Part shown: one piece after another, positions 43,873-51,746 of the stretch | Position numbering within the stretch: the first letter of the stretch is position 1 | Layout: the number at the start of each line of letters is the position of its first letter | NCBI RefSeq assembly: GCF_002210285.1 | Contig: NZ_MWQE01000009.1 | Span: 62,001-126,000 of the forward strand | DNA: 64,000 bases | Direction of reading: 5' to 3' | Source of the DNA: Fibrobacter sp. UWR2 | Lineage (GTDB): Bacteria > Fibrobacterota > Fibrobacteria > Fibrobacterales > Fibrobacteraceae | The notes under the pieces: model-generated | Seen by the model: only the letters and a program-made list of their open reading frames with translations | Told to the model about the DNA's origin: nothing | Databases searched by the model: none | Program-made: the position numbers and the translations under genes

Positions 43873-44805
43873 TTATTTCACGCCGTTTGCCTTGTAGTAC
43901 TGTACGTCTTTCAGTACCTCGTCTACCCACGAGCTCTTGAGCGGGCTCTTGCGCCATTCGCTGTGCATGGTCTGCATGTCGTGAATGGGGTAGAACGTGG
44001 CGACCGCATCTTCGGTTGTCTTTGCGGTGTCGAGCGCGACCTTGAGTTTTTGCGCGCCGATGAAGATCTGTTCGAGGCCTTCGCCCGAATCCAGTGCGAG
44101 CAATCCCTTTTCGCGGTTGCTGGCTTCGTAGTTGAAATCGAAATCCGAGATGTGGCGTGTAATCGACATGAGGAGAGCGGCATCCGTGCTTTCGCGGATA
44201 CCTGCCTCAGTGGCGGGCAGAGCGCATAGCTGCTCATTGCTCCACGGGTTTCCTTTGTACGTGATGGCGAGCTCGTGGTTCTCGCCACGGCTTGTCATGT
44301 TCAGGGTGTACCTGCCGCCGAGCCTTTTGCGTACGCCCTTCATGATGTTGATGGTGCGGTTCCTGAACTGCTTGTAACCATCGAACGATACTTTGAGCGT
44401 GTCGTTCAGTTGTACGAGCCTTGCGGTAGTGGCCCTGTTGACAATCTCGTAATATACGCCCAAGATGGCGGGTAGCATGTATGCGAGTTCCGGTTGCGGC
44501 TCGGCGAGGTCGCAGTTCGAATCGATGGTGATTACGCTCTGCTTTGCAAGTTCATCGACAAGCGTATGCGAGTAGTCGTAGAATATCGCGCGGGTATCGA
44601 GTTGCTCGGTGGTGGATTCGGTTTGGAACAGGAATGCGGCTACAATTGCTGCGACCATGACAGGCGGGAGTATTGCCGCGACCTTCACCTTCGGGCTGCG
44701 CCAGAGCGTCTTGAACATCAGGCGACCTTTCTTTGTCCTGATGAACAGGACAAGGATGCAGGCGAGGATGCAGAGCCAGAACGATATGAGAATCGCGATT
44801 ACCAC
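43873..44805 (-). CDS. Hypothetical membrane-anchored protein
   Basis: 310 residues. Two membrane segments (about 2-22 and 43-60) are separated by a short basic loop (RTKKGRLMFKTLWRSPKVK). A mostly helical extracytoplasmic part of about 250 residues follows, with no recognised domain. The start is GTG at 44805. It ends close to the metY terminator and is divergent from the GroES-type gene by 30 bases. Function unknown. Confidence 0.72.
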   Translation of the reverse strand: MVIAILISFWLCILACILVLFIRTKKGRLMFKTLWRSPKVKVAAILPPVMVAAIVAAFLFQTESTTEQLDTRAIFYDYSHTLVDELAKQSVITIDSNCDLAEPQPELAYMLPAILGVYYEIVNRATTARLVQLNDTLKVSFDGYKQFRNRTINIMKGVRKRLGGRYTLNMTSRGENHELAITYKGNPWSNEQLCALPATEAGIRESTDAALLMSITRHISDFDFNYEASNREKGLLALDSGEGLEQIFIGAQKLKVALDTAKTTEDAVATFYPIHDMQTMHSEWRKSPLKSSWVDEVLKDVQYYKANGVK

Positions 44806-44835
44806 ACGAGCAATATAAATTCTATTTTATGGGCT

Positions 44836-45219
44836 ATGATGGATTCTTTGAAAAATGTTGTTGTAATTGGCGACCGTATCTTGATTAAACCCCTCGAAGC
44901 GTCGAACCGCACGGGTAGCGGGCTCTACCTGCCCCCGAGCGTGAAGGACCACGACGCGGTGCATACGGGCCTCGTGATGCGCGTGGGCCCGGGTTACCCT
45001 GTACCCGTGGCGCGTGACCCGGATTCCATCTTTACCGGCGAGAACAACGACCAGGTGAATTACGTGCCCTTGCAGGTGCGCGAGGGCGACGAGGCGCTCT
45101 ACCTGCAGGCGAGCGGCACCGAGATAGAAATCAACGGCGAGAAGTACGTGATTGTCGGGCAGAACGCCATTCTGCTCGTGCTCAGGAACGAGATTCCTGA
45201 TAGTATCGACGCTATCTAG
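44836..45219 (+). CDS. GroES-type co-chaperonin domain protein
   Basis: 127 residues. The fold is recognisable: VVVIGDRILIKPLEASNRTGSGLYLPP at the start (mobile-loop region shorter and lacking the GGI/VL motif), GLVMRVGPG, and EKYVIVGQNAILLVL at the end. A segment of about 20 residues (PVPVARDPDSIFTGENNDQV) is inserted compared with 97-residue GroES. No groEL is near, so it is an orphan and may not be the main co-chaperonin. Two ATG codons are adjacent (44836 and 44839); a TATTTT lies seven bases upstream and no ribosome site is seen. Confidence 0.78.
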   Translation: MMDSLKNVVVIGDRILIKPLEASNRTGSGLYLPPSVKDHDAVHTGLVMRVGPGYPVPVARDPDSIFTGENNDQVNYVPLQVREGDEALYLQASGTEIEINGEKYVIVGQNAILLVLRNEIPDSIDAI

Positions 45220-45236
45220 CCTGCCCGGAGGGCGGC

Positions 45237-46706
45237 CTACTGCCCCTTGCTCGAAAGCATTTCGTCGGCTTCCTTGATTTTCCCGATAATCGTCGCGGTG
45301 GTATCGAAGATTCCCTTGATGGTATTTAGGATTTCGTCGAACAGTACCTGGTTGCAGAACAGTTCGCACCTGTTCTTTTTCAGGTCGCGGTAAATGTCGC
45401 GCAGTTGCATCAGGTTCTGCGATTCCTTGGCCATCGTGTCGTTGATCTCTTTGCGGATGAGCTCGGCTTCGGCCTTCTTTTTGGCGATGACGTTCGGATC
45501 GTTCTCGATGAGGATATACGTGGGGAGTGTCGCGTAGTCTTCGAACTTGCCCGGCTTGAATGAGGGGCTGTTCGCCCTGATGGTGTTCGTGCGAAGCCCG
45601 ACGCCCTTGATAGAGGAATCGATGGCGACGCTGCAGCTCGTGGTGTTGTGGAAGTTGCAGCGGATACGCTTTTCGACCTGGCGCAGTTCGTTGTACGGGT
45701 TGAAATCCTCTTCGGTTTCGATATAGCGCAGCGGTACGTAAATCGGGGTGGATTCACCGGCAATGTTTATTTTGTACGAAACGCAGGTTTCGCCCGCATA
45801 CTCGCGTGTGTCGTAACTGTTGTTAGTTGTGAAGAGTATTCGCTTGATACGGCGTAGCAGGTCGTCGGCGTCGTAGCGCTTTTCGAGCGTTTCGGGAATA
45901 TCCTTGAGCAGGATTTCCACGGCGATTTTCTTGTAGCCGTCGGTGAGAATGTTGTTCGTAATGGTACGGCCCCAGATGCCGGTCCCAAGGAACGAGGTGT
46001 CCATCAGGCTTGTTTCGGTGCGCCCGTTGAAGAATGCGGCTGCCTTGGCGAGTTGACTCAGTACGAGCCACTTTTTGATGGAAACATAGATGTTGTTCTT
46101 GTCGCAGAGGTCGGCGAGCTTGCCTATCATGGAAAGTGAATCTTGTGAGAAGTTCACCTTGCGGATTTCGGGTGCCCATTTTTTGAACTCGTCCTTTGTG
46201 ATGGTGAGTTCGGGGTTGATGTTTGTCGCCGTGACATCTTCGGGATTGGTGAGTAGCGAGCAGAGGCCCGCCGGCGAAATGCTATCGGGCAGGCAAACCG
46301 TGAGTGCAAGTTTGTCAATAATGTCACCGCGGGTAAGGGCGACTTCGGGGCGGATGTCGCCAGAGACAATGAGCGGAGTGCCGTCGCGGTCCTGGAGTGC
46401 AATCTGCACCCAGTTTTTCATGTTCTCGTTGCTCGGGTCGTAGCTCTGGAAAACGACAATGTCATACTCGCTGAGTTTGGCGGGGACTTCTTGCTGGCGA
46501 CGGCCGACCTTGAGTGCCTTCGCGTTCTTGAATGCAGCGATGAGCCTGTCGAGAACAATGGCCTTACCCGAGCCGGAGCGGCCATAGATGTAGAACGGTT
46601 CACCGATTATCATGGTGAGGAAGGCGAGCTGGATGCAGTACTCGCGTTCCGGAATACCGACTGCAAGTTCGTCCATCAGGTTGGTAATGCGCTGCTTTAA
46701 GGTCAT
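45237..46706 (-). CDS. RavA/MoxR-like AAA+ protein with altered Walker motifs
   Basis: 489 residues. The N-terminal 250 residues follow the MoxR/RavA layout, from RITNLMDELAVGIPEREYCIQLAFL through a P-loop to DIVVFQSYDPSNENMKNWVQIALQDRDGTPLIVSGDI. The P-loop reads GRSGSGKA, with Ala where Ser/Thr normally binds magnesium, and the Walker B acidic pair is replaced by QS. The C-terminal part is charged and helical with a possible coiled coil (about 410-450). The protein may bind nucleotide without hydrolysing it. The ATG at 46706 has AAGGA at good spacing. No VWA-domain partner gene is adjacent. It lies 56 bases behind lpxK. The family call is moderate. Confidence 0.6.
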   Translation of the reverse strand: MTLKQRITNLMDELAVGIPEREYCIQLAFLTMIIGEPFYIYGRSGSGKAIVLDRLIAAFKNAKALKVGRRQQEVPAKLSEYDIVVFQSYDPSNENMKNWVQIALQDRDGTPLIVSGDIRPEVALTRGDIIDKLALTVCLPDSISPAGLCSLLTNPEDVTATNINPELTITKDEFKKWAPEIRKVNFSQDSLSMIGKLADLCDKNNIYVSIKKWLVLSQLAKAAAFFNGRTETSLMDTSFLGTGIWGRTITNNILTDGYKKIAVEILLKDIPETLEKRYDADDLLRRIKRILFTTNNSYDTREYAGETCVSYKINIAGESTPIYVPLRYIETEEDFNPYNELRQVEKRIRCNFHNTTSCSVAIDSSIKGVGLRTNTIRANSPSFKPGKFEDYATLPTYILIENDPNVIAKKKAEAELIRKEINDTMAKESQNLMQLRDIYRDLKKNRCELFCNQVLFDEILNTIKGIFDTTATIIGKIKEADEMLSSKGQ

Positions 46707-46762
46707 TTTTGGTCCTTCTTTCGCAATGAATACCTTCAAATAATAAAAAAATAATATTCGGA

Positions 46763-47638
46763 CTAGAGCCCGAGCAGTCCGGCGATAGTCGCCTTCGCGG
46801 TTTCTGGAACCATTACCTGCTGGTATGCCACGTAAACGTCGGGATTGTTCCGTATATCGCGGTGGAGGCGCGCGGCATCCTTTTCTGTGATGATGACGGG
46901 TTTCCCTCGGGCGAGAAGGTTGTTGATAGTTTGTTCAAAATTCCCGTCGTGGTCGGGGCGACGGATGATATCTTGTGAATGTATTCCGTTGGCCTCGAGG
47001 TCCCGCACGAAGCGGTTGCTCTCTCCGATGCCACAGGCGATAGCCGCGTCTGGGTGCTGTTCCGGATTGAAGGAGGCTCCACTTCCGTTTACGATGCGCT
47101 CGATTTCGAAGCGGATGTCCGCGCCGCATCTGAGGGCGAGTGCGGGTTCATCGTGGTCGGCGGGCAGGCTCCTGCACTTGCCGGCGGGCAGCAGGTCGGC
47201 TATACCAGCGGGCGGTTCGCCCCAGTCGAGCCTGATGGTCGTGGCGCCCGTGAGTCGCGTGTCCTCGAATCCGTCGTCACAGATGATGTAGTCGTAATCG
47301 CGGTCGATTTCGTGCGCGGTCTTGTAACGGTTGGAGGTCGCGATTACGCGCACCTGCGACACGCCCGCAAACTTTTGCCGGAGCATTGTTGCTTCGTCCG
47401 GCGCCTTGCAATGGCACAGGATGGCGATGTGCGGAACTTGCCTGGAATTCGAACTGATAAACTGCGCGAGCCATGCGACAAACGGTGTCTTGCCTGCGCC
47501 CCCTGCGAGGTAGCTCCCGACTACGATAAGCTGCGCGTGCGAAAGCGGCTGGCCTTCGCGCAGACAAATGCGGTGATGGAACTTGAATACGATGTAGTAT
47601 ATGCCGGCAAGGACGAGGAGCAGGAAACGGAGTAGCAT
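46763..47638 (-). CDS. lpxK: Tetraacyldisaccharide 4'-kinase
   Basis: Adds the 4'-phosphate to the lipid A disaccharide at the inner membrane. 291 residues, somewhat shorter than the usual 320-350. N-terminal membrane segment (LLLRFLLLVLAGIYYIVF, about 1-20), P-loop GSYLAGGAGKTPFVAWLA (about 42-58), ICDDGFEDTRL (catalytic Asp-Asp region near 126) and ITEKDAARLHRD near the end. Some of the central lid region appears shortened. It is 23 bases behind aroC. Confidence 0.88.
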   Translation of the reverse strand: MLLRFLLLVLAGIYYIVFKFHHRICLREGQPLSHAQLIVVGSYLAGGAGKTPFVAWLAQFISSNSRQVPHIAILCHCKAPDEATMLRQKFAGVSQVRVIATSNRYKTAHEIDRDYDYIICDDGFEDTRLTGATTIRLDWGEPPAGIADLLPAGKCRSLPADHDEPALALRCGADIRFEIERIVNGSGASFNPEQHPDAAIACGIGESNRFVRDLEANGIHSQDIIRRPDHDGNFEQTINNLLARGKPVIITEKDAARLHRDIRNNPDVYVAYQQVMVPETAKATIAGLLGL

Positions 47639-47661
47639 AGGATGCGCCCCCTAGTCCCAGA

Positions 47662-48744
47662 TTAAAGGCAGTTGCGCTTCTGTTGCAAGAAGAGGTCTGC
47701 AAGCACGAGCGCAGCCATACTCTCGACAATTACGGGAGCGCGGACGGCGACGCAAGGGTCGTGGCGACCCTTGGCGGCGAGTTCGCCGTTTTCGCCATTC
47801 TTGCTGGCTGTCTTCTGCGACTGCGAAATCGTCGCCGTTGGCTTGAACGCAAGCCTGCATTCGATATCGGCGCCATTGCTGATGCCGCCGACGCTTCCGC
47901 CCGCGTTGTTTGTGCGGGTGCGGAACTTGCCATCTTCAAAATAAATTTCGTCGTTGTGTTCGCTGCCGCGCATTCTCGCCGCAGCAAAGCCGCTCCCGAT
48001 TTCGAAACCCTTGCAGGCCGGTATGCTGAGCATCGCCTGCGCAAGCAGCGCATCGAGCCTGTCGAACACCGGTTCGCCGAGTGCCACGGGGACATTGTGA
48101 GCGACGAGGCGGACCGTGCCGCCGACACTGTCGCCGTTCTTCTTCGCGTCGAGAATCTCGGCTTCCATCTTGGCGCTTGCCGCTTCGTCGGGGCAGCGGA
48201 CAATCGATGCCTCTACTGCTTCGTGTGTGAGTGTACCCGCATCGATTTTCGGGCAGTCCACCTTGCCGACGGAATCCACCCAGGCGATAAATTCCGTGCC
48301 GGCCACCTGCTTCAGGAATTTCATCGCGACAGCACCGGCACAAACGCGCCCGATGGTCTCGCGTGCGGAACTCCTTCCGCCGCCACGGTAGTCGCGGAAC
48401 CCATACTTCAGGTCGTAACACAGGTCGGCATGGCCGGGGCGGTACCACTTGGCAATTTCGGAGTAATCGCCGCTATGCTGGTCCTCGTTGAACACGACGA
48501 ACGAGATGGGCGTGCCTGTTGTCTTGCCTTCGAATACACCGCTCAGGATCTTCACCTTGTCCTTTTCGTCGCGGGCCGTGGTCGTCTTGTTCTGGCCGGG
48601 GCGCCTTCTATCCAGCATAACCTGGACATCGTCTTCGGTGAGGGGTATGCCTGCGGGGCAACCGTCCAGGACGGCGCCGACGGCCGGTCCGTGGGATTCT
48701 CCCCAGGTCGTTACGGAAAATATTTTGCCAAATGTGCTAGACAT
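47662..48744 (-). CDS. aroC: Chorismate synthase
   Basis: Converts 5-enolpyruvylshikimate 3-phosphate to chorismate, the last shared step of aromatic synthesis; needs reduced FMN. 360 residues. Family signatures are present: FSVTTWGESHGPAVGAVLDGCPAGIPL at the start, YRPGHADLCYDLKYGFRDYRGGGRSSARETIGRV in the middle (includes the GRSSARE motif) and GISNGADIECRLAFKPTATI late in the chain. The ATG at 48744 was chosen because the family begins SSTFGKIF; it lies seven bases after TATATT with no ribosome site. Confidence 0.96.
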   Translation of the reverse strand: MSSTFGKIFSVTTWGESHGPAVGAVLDGCPAGIPLTEDDVQVMLDRRRPGQNKTTTARDEKDKVKILSGVFEGKTTGTPISFVVFNEDQHSGDYSEIAKWYRPGHADLCYDLKYGFRDYRGGGRSSARETIGRVCAGAVAMKFLKQVAGTEFIAWVDSVGKVDCPKIDAGTLTHEAVEASIVRCPDEAASAKMEAEILDAKKNGDSVGGTVRLVAHNVPVALGEPVFDRLDALLAQAMLSIPACKGFEIGSGFAAARMRGSEHNDEIYFEDGKFRTRTNNAGGSVGGISNGADIECRLAFKPTATISQSQKTASKNGENGELAAKGRHDPCVAVRAPVIVESMAALVLADLFLQQKRNCL

Positions 48745-48751
48745 GCTACAA

Positions 48752-48757
48752 AATATA
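48752..48757 (-). promoter_or_regulatory. -10 element seven bases before the aroC ATG
   Basis: TATATT on the minus strand (48757-48752) with seven bases to ATG. The -35 region is poor. If functional, aroC would be made from a leaderless or nearly leaderless message. Confidence 0.4.
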
Positions 48758-48840
48758 GATAAAGAACCTAAAAAGCCGGAAAAAGCATGACTATATGCCA
48801 AAAGTTTATTATCTTTTACATAGGTTTTAGGAGATCCCTA

Positions 48841-49422
48841 GTGTCTAAGTTTGGAAACATCGTTCTGTTGCTGGTTCTTGCGCTTTCTATGGAAGTGCTT
48901 GCTCAGCGCAATAACGAATTGGAGTTCGCGGGGATTCCCTTTGGCGCTTCCCGCGAAACGGTCATTGAAGAAGTCATGAAGATGGGTTACGAACCCTACG
49001 GACAGATGGGCAAGGGCGAACGCGTCGTGCTCCCTATGTTCAGGTTCGGAGAACTGCCGGTGCAGGTTTCGTTCATTTTTAACGCCAATGACAAGTTCTA
49101 TGCCTTCGAGATCCGTACCGGCAAGGTGGAGGATTCCCGCAAGTTCAAGGCCATCGAGGCTGCCGAGTACATGTCGGAGCAGTTCACGCTCAAGTACGGC
49201 AAGCCTTCCCAGGACCCCACGGTCAACGAGATGAATCTGGTTGAGGGCCGCAACAATTACCAGGAATGGTACGGAGTCAAGCTCCTGAACGCCTTTACCG
49301 CGGTCATCAAGAAGGGCGGCAAGTATTTCGTGCTCGGCTACGTGGAACACCGTACGCTCATGAAAGAGGCTGCCGGCCAGAAAAAGGGCAAGGAAAAGGC
49401 TGCGACTCAACCGGTATTCTAG
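48841..49422 (+). CDS. Hypothetical exported protein
   Basis: 193 residues. The GTG at 48841 has AGGAGA seven bases upstream and starts a clean signal peptide (SKFGNIVLLLVLALSMEVLAQ); an ATG at 48787 is open but would place extra residues before it. The mature part looks like a beta-alpha fold (ELEFAGIPFGASRETVIEEVMKMG, ELPVQVSFIFNANDKFYAFEIRTG) with a Lys-rich tail. The phrase GIPFGASRETVIEE resembles secreted proteins of unknown function with a similar start. Divergent from aroC. Confidence 0.78.
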   Translation: MSKFGNIVLLLVLALSMEVLAQRNNELEFAGIPFGASRETVIEEVMKMGYEPYGQMGKGERVVLPMFRFGELPVQVSFIFNANDKFYAFEIRTGKVEDSRKFKAIEAAEYMSEQFTLKYGKPSQDPTVNEMNLVEGRNNYQEWYGVKLLNAFTAVIKKGGKYFVLGYVEHRTLMKEAAGQKKGKEKAATQPVF

Positions 49423-49472
49423 GTCGGACCTCGCACCTAAGTCTAAGATACTTAACAAGTTAATGAAAGGCA

Positions 49473-49503
49473 AAGCCCCCGGTTATAACCGAGGGCTTGT
49501 TTC
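49473..49503. terminator. Terminator between convergent genes
   Basis: Stem AAGCCCCCGGTT/AACCGAGGGCTT (49473-49484 with 49487-49498, one mismatch, small loop), followed by GTTTCG on the plus strand and by GCTTTGCCTTTC on the minus strand. It can stop transcription from the exported-protein gene; the T-runs are weak. Confidence 0.65.
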
Positions 49504-49517
49504 GTATAAACTAACAT

Positions 49518-49564
49518 GCACGTTGCCCTGACCTGCTGGGTTAAGGTCTGTAGGGCTGAGGTGC
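49518..49564. other. Structured element behind trkA
   Basis: Three nested paired segments: GCAC/GTGC (49518-49521 with 49561-49564), GCCCT/AGGGC (49525-49529 with 49552-49556) and GACC/GGTC (49530-49533 with 49545-49548), with an 11-base loop TGCTGGGTTAA and internal loops. It ends three bases before the trkA stop (49568). No T-run follows on either strand. Confidence 0.5.
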
Positions 49565-49567
49565 CGA

Positions 49568-50224
49568 CTAGCTCTTGAACTTGTCGAGGGCGTTGTTCGG
49601 GCCGATGAGGAAGAGTACGTCGTCTTCCTGGAGCACGATGTCGGCGAGGTTACCGATCTTGGGGGTCGGTTCCTGCGGGTCGCGGATGGCGATGACCTGC
49701 ACTCCGTACTTGTGGGTGATGTTCAGGTCCTTAAGCGTCTTACCGATGAATTCTTCGGGGCACACGACCTCCACGATGCTGAAGCCTTCCATGAACGGCA
49801 GGAAGTCGAGCATGTTCGGGCGGTTCAGGCGTTCGGCAAGCGCGATGGCGCTGTCGCGTTCCGGGTGGAAAATGTCCGAGACGCCGAGTTTCTCGAGGAT
49901 GCTCGAGTGGGCGGCGCTACTGGACTTCGCGATGATGTGCTTGACGCCGAGTTCCTTGAGGTTCAGCACGGTGAGGAGACTTGCTTCCAGGTTTTCGCCA
50001 ATGCAGACGATAACGGAATCCGCCTTCTGGAGCGGGATGCTCGCGAGCTGCTTTTTGCGGGTGGAGTCGGCGACCATGGCCTGCGATACGGTGCTGGAAA
50101 TGTCCTGCACCTTCTCGGGATGGTTGTCCACTACGAGCACGTCGTGCCCGAGGCTCGTCAGGTGACGGGCGAGGAAGATAGCGGAGTTGCCGAGACCGAT
50201 AATGATGTATTGCTTTGATGCCAT
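49568..50224 (-). CDS. trkA: Potassium uptake regulatory subunit (TrkA/KtrA type)
   Basis: 218 residues: RCK N-terminal Rossmann domain with YIIIGLGNSAIFLARHLTSLG (nucleotide-binding glycine motif, about 6-26) and VVDNHPEKV, and an RCK C-terminal domain after about residue 135 (FSIVEVVCPEEFIGKTLKDL). It binds ATP/ADP or NAD(H) as an octameric ring and gates the TrkH pore. Single RCK unit, so KtrA-like rather than the double-unit E. coli TrkA. 17 bases behind trkH. Confidence 0.92.
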   Translation of the reverse strand: MASKQYIIIGLGNSAIFLARHLTSLGHDVLVVDNHPEKVQDISSTVSQAMVADSTRKKQLASIPLQKADSVIVCIGENLEASLLTVLNLKELGVKHIIAKSSSAAHSSILEKLGVSDIFHPERDSAIALAERLNRPNMLDFLPFMEGFSIVEVVCPEEFIGKTLKDLNITHKYGVQVIAIRDPQEPTPKIGNLADIVLQEDDVLFLIGPNNALDKFKS

Positions 50225-50241
50225 GTTTTATAATGTAGTAA

Positions 50242-51645
50242 TTAGCCTACCATTATGTCTTCTTCGGCGAACCAGGTGGTGTTCTTGACTTGGCCTGCGA
50301 CTGCCGAAATGAGGAACAACGGCCCCATACGGCCGATAAACATCACGCAGCAGATGACGATCTTGCCGATGGTGGAAAGTTCGCCCGTGAGTCCCATGGA
50401 GAGTCCGCAGGTACTATAGGCGCTGATGACCTCGAATAGGACCTTGAGGAAGGGAGTTCCGTTCTCGTTGAACCCGACTCCTGCAGGAATCTCGGTAATG
50501 AGGAGCGTCATGGTGGCGAGGGCGATCACGACGATGGCGACCACGAAGATTCGCACGGCCTTATCCACCGTAGTTTCGGGAATGGTACGGCCCATGACCT
50601 GGGTCTTTTCGCGGCCAAGCAGGCGGTTGAACCCGAGTAGCCCGATGACTGCCGCCGTGGTGACCTTGATGCCGCCGCCACAGCTTCCGGGGTTCGCGCC
50701 GATGAACATGATGATGGCGAAGAAGAACAGGGAACTGGCACACAGGGCCGGGACATCGACGGTGTTGAGGCCCGCGGTACGGCTCGTGAACGCCATGAAG
50801 AACGTCGTCTGGAACTTGTCGAAGAGGCTCAAACCATCGAGCGTGTTGCCCCATTCGGTAATCATGAAGGCGGCGATGCTAGCCGCGATGATGACGAACG
50901 TGCAGAACGTGGCGATGCGGGTATGGAGCGAAATCTTGCGGAACTTGCGGAGCTTGAAGTCGAAGGCGTACTGCAGCTCGGTGATGGCGAGGAACCCGAA
51001 GCCGCCGGCCAGCGCGAGGATGCAGGTCGTGATGTTCATGACGGGGTTCAGCTGGAACTGTACGAGTGAATCGGGGAACAGCGTGAACCCGACGTTGCAG
51101 AACGAACTGACCGCCTGGAACAGAGAGCAGAAGAATCGGTCGTATGTCTCCATGCCGCTGAACTGCGTGAAATAGAATACGCCTCCGATGGCCTCAAGAA
51201 TGAACGTGAAGGGGAGCACTGCCATGAGGATGCGCTTCGCGTCGACGTTACCTTCCTGCGTGAAGTTCGAGAGCAGCACGGACTGGTGGTTGAATCCCGG
51301 GTGCATGCCGGCAAGCAGGATAAGCACCGTAGATACGGTCATGATACCGAGGCCGCCGAGCTGCATGAGGATGACGAGCACCCAGTAGCCGAATCCGGTG
51401 AACGTGGTGCTGATGTCGATAACGGAAAGGCCTGTGACGCAGACGGCGGATGTCGCCGTAAACAGCGCCTGCAGGAAGTCGATAGGTTCGCGTGTCGATA
51501 CGGGCAACCGTAACAGGACGGCTCCCAGGGTGATGATCAGCAGGTAGCCGAGCACCACCAGTGTAATGGGGTTTGCCTGTTTTTTCGCCTTGAAGACGTT
51601 CTCGGACGTGGTGTCCTCGAACGCCTGGTACTTAAAACGTAACAT
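50242..51645 (-). CDS. trkH: Potassium transporter pore subunit (TrkH/KtrB type)
   Basis: 467 residues with the four pore-loop repeats of the family. The selectivity segments are TSAVCVTGLSV (about 64), VSSFCNVGFTLF (about 182), TSRTAGLNTVDV (about 290) and ISAYSTCGLSMG (about 408), each with a central Gly. About ten membrane helices. It imports potassium (or sodium-coupled potassium). The promoter is at 51689-51716. It forms an operon with trkA. Confidence 0.93.
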   Translation of the reverse strand: MLRFKYQAFEDTTSENVFKAKKQANPITLVVLGYLLIITLGAVLLRLPVSTREPIDFLQALFTATSAVCVTGLSVIDISTTFTGFGYWVLVILMQLGGLGIMTVSTVLILLAGMHPGFNHQSVLLSNFTQEGNVDAKRILMAVLPFTFILEAIGGVFYFTQFSGMETYDRFFCSLFQAVSSFCNVGFTLFPDSLVQFQLNPVMNITTCILALAGGFGFLAITELQYAFDFKLRKFRKISLHTRIATFCTFVIIAASIAAFMITEWGNTLDGLSLFDKFQTTFFMAFTSRTAGLNTVDVPALCASSLFFFAIIMFIGANPGSCGGGIKVTTAAVIGLLGFNRLLGREKTQVMGRTIPETTVDKAVRIFVVAIVVIALATMTLLITEIPAGVGFNENGTPFLKVLFEVISAYSTCGLSMGLTGELSTIGKIVICCVMFIGRMGPLFLISAVAGQVKNTTWFAEEDIMVG

Positions 51646-51688
51646 ACGGGTGGAAATTTAGCAACTTATATAGAAATGAGATATACCA

Positions 51689-51716
51689 TATATAAATTGT
51701 GGCCGTTCTGGGTCAA
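51689..51716 (-). promoter_or_regulatory. trkH-trkA promoter
   Basis: Minus-strand TTGACC (51716-51711), 16-base spacer, TATATA (51694-51689), 43 bases before the trkH ATG. Confidence 0.5.
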
Positions 51717-51746
51717 AATTGGCATATATGGGAAAAAGGGGCAAAT

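Noticed and set aside
49518-49564. Signal recognition particle RNA
   Set aside because: The minus strand contains GGTCAGG, but the GGAAG-type tetraloop region and the AGCAGCC segment that define bacterial SRP RNA are absent.
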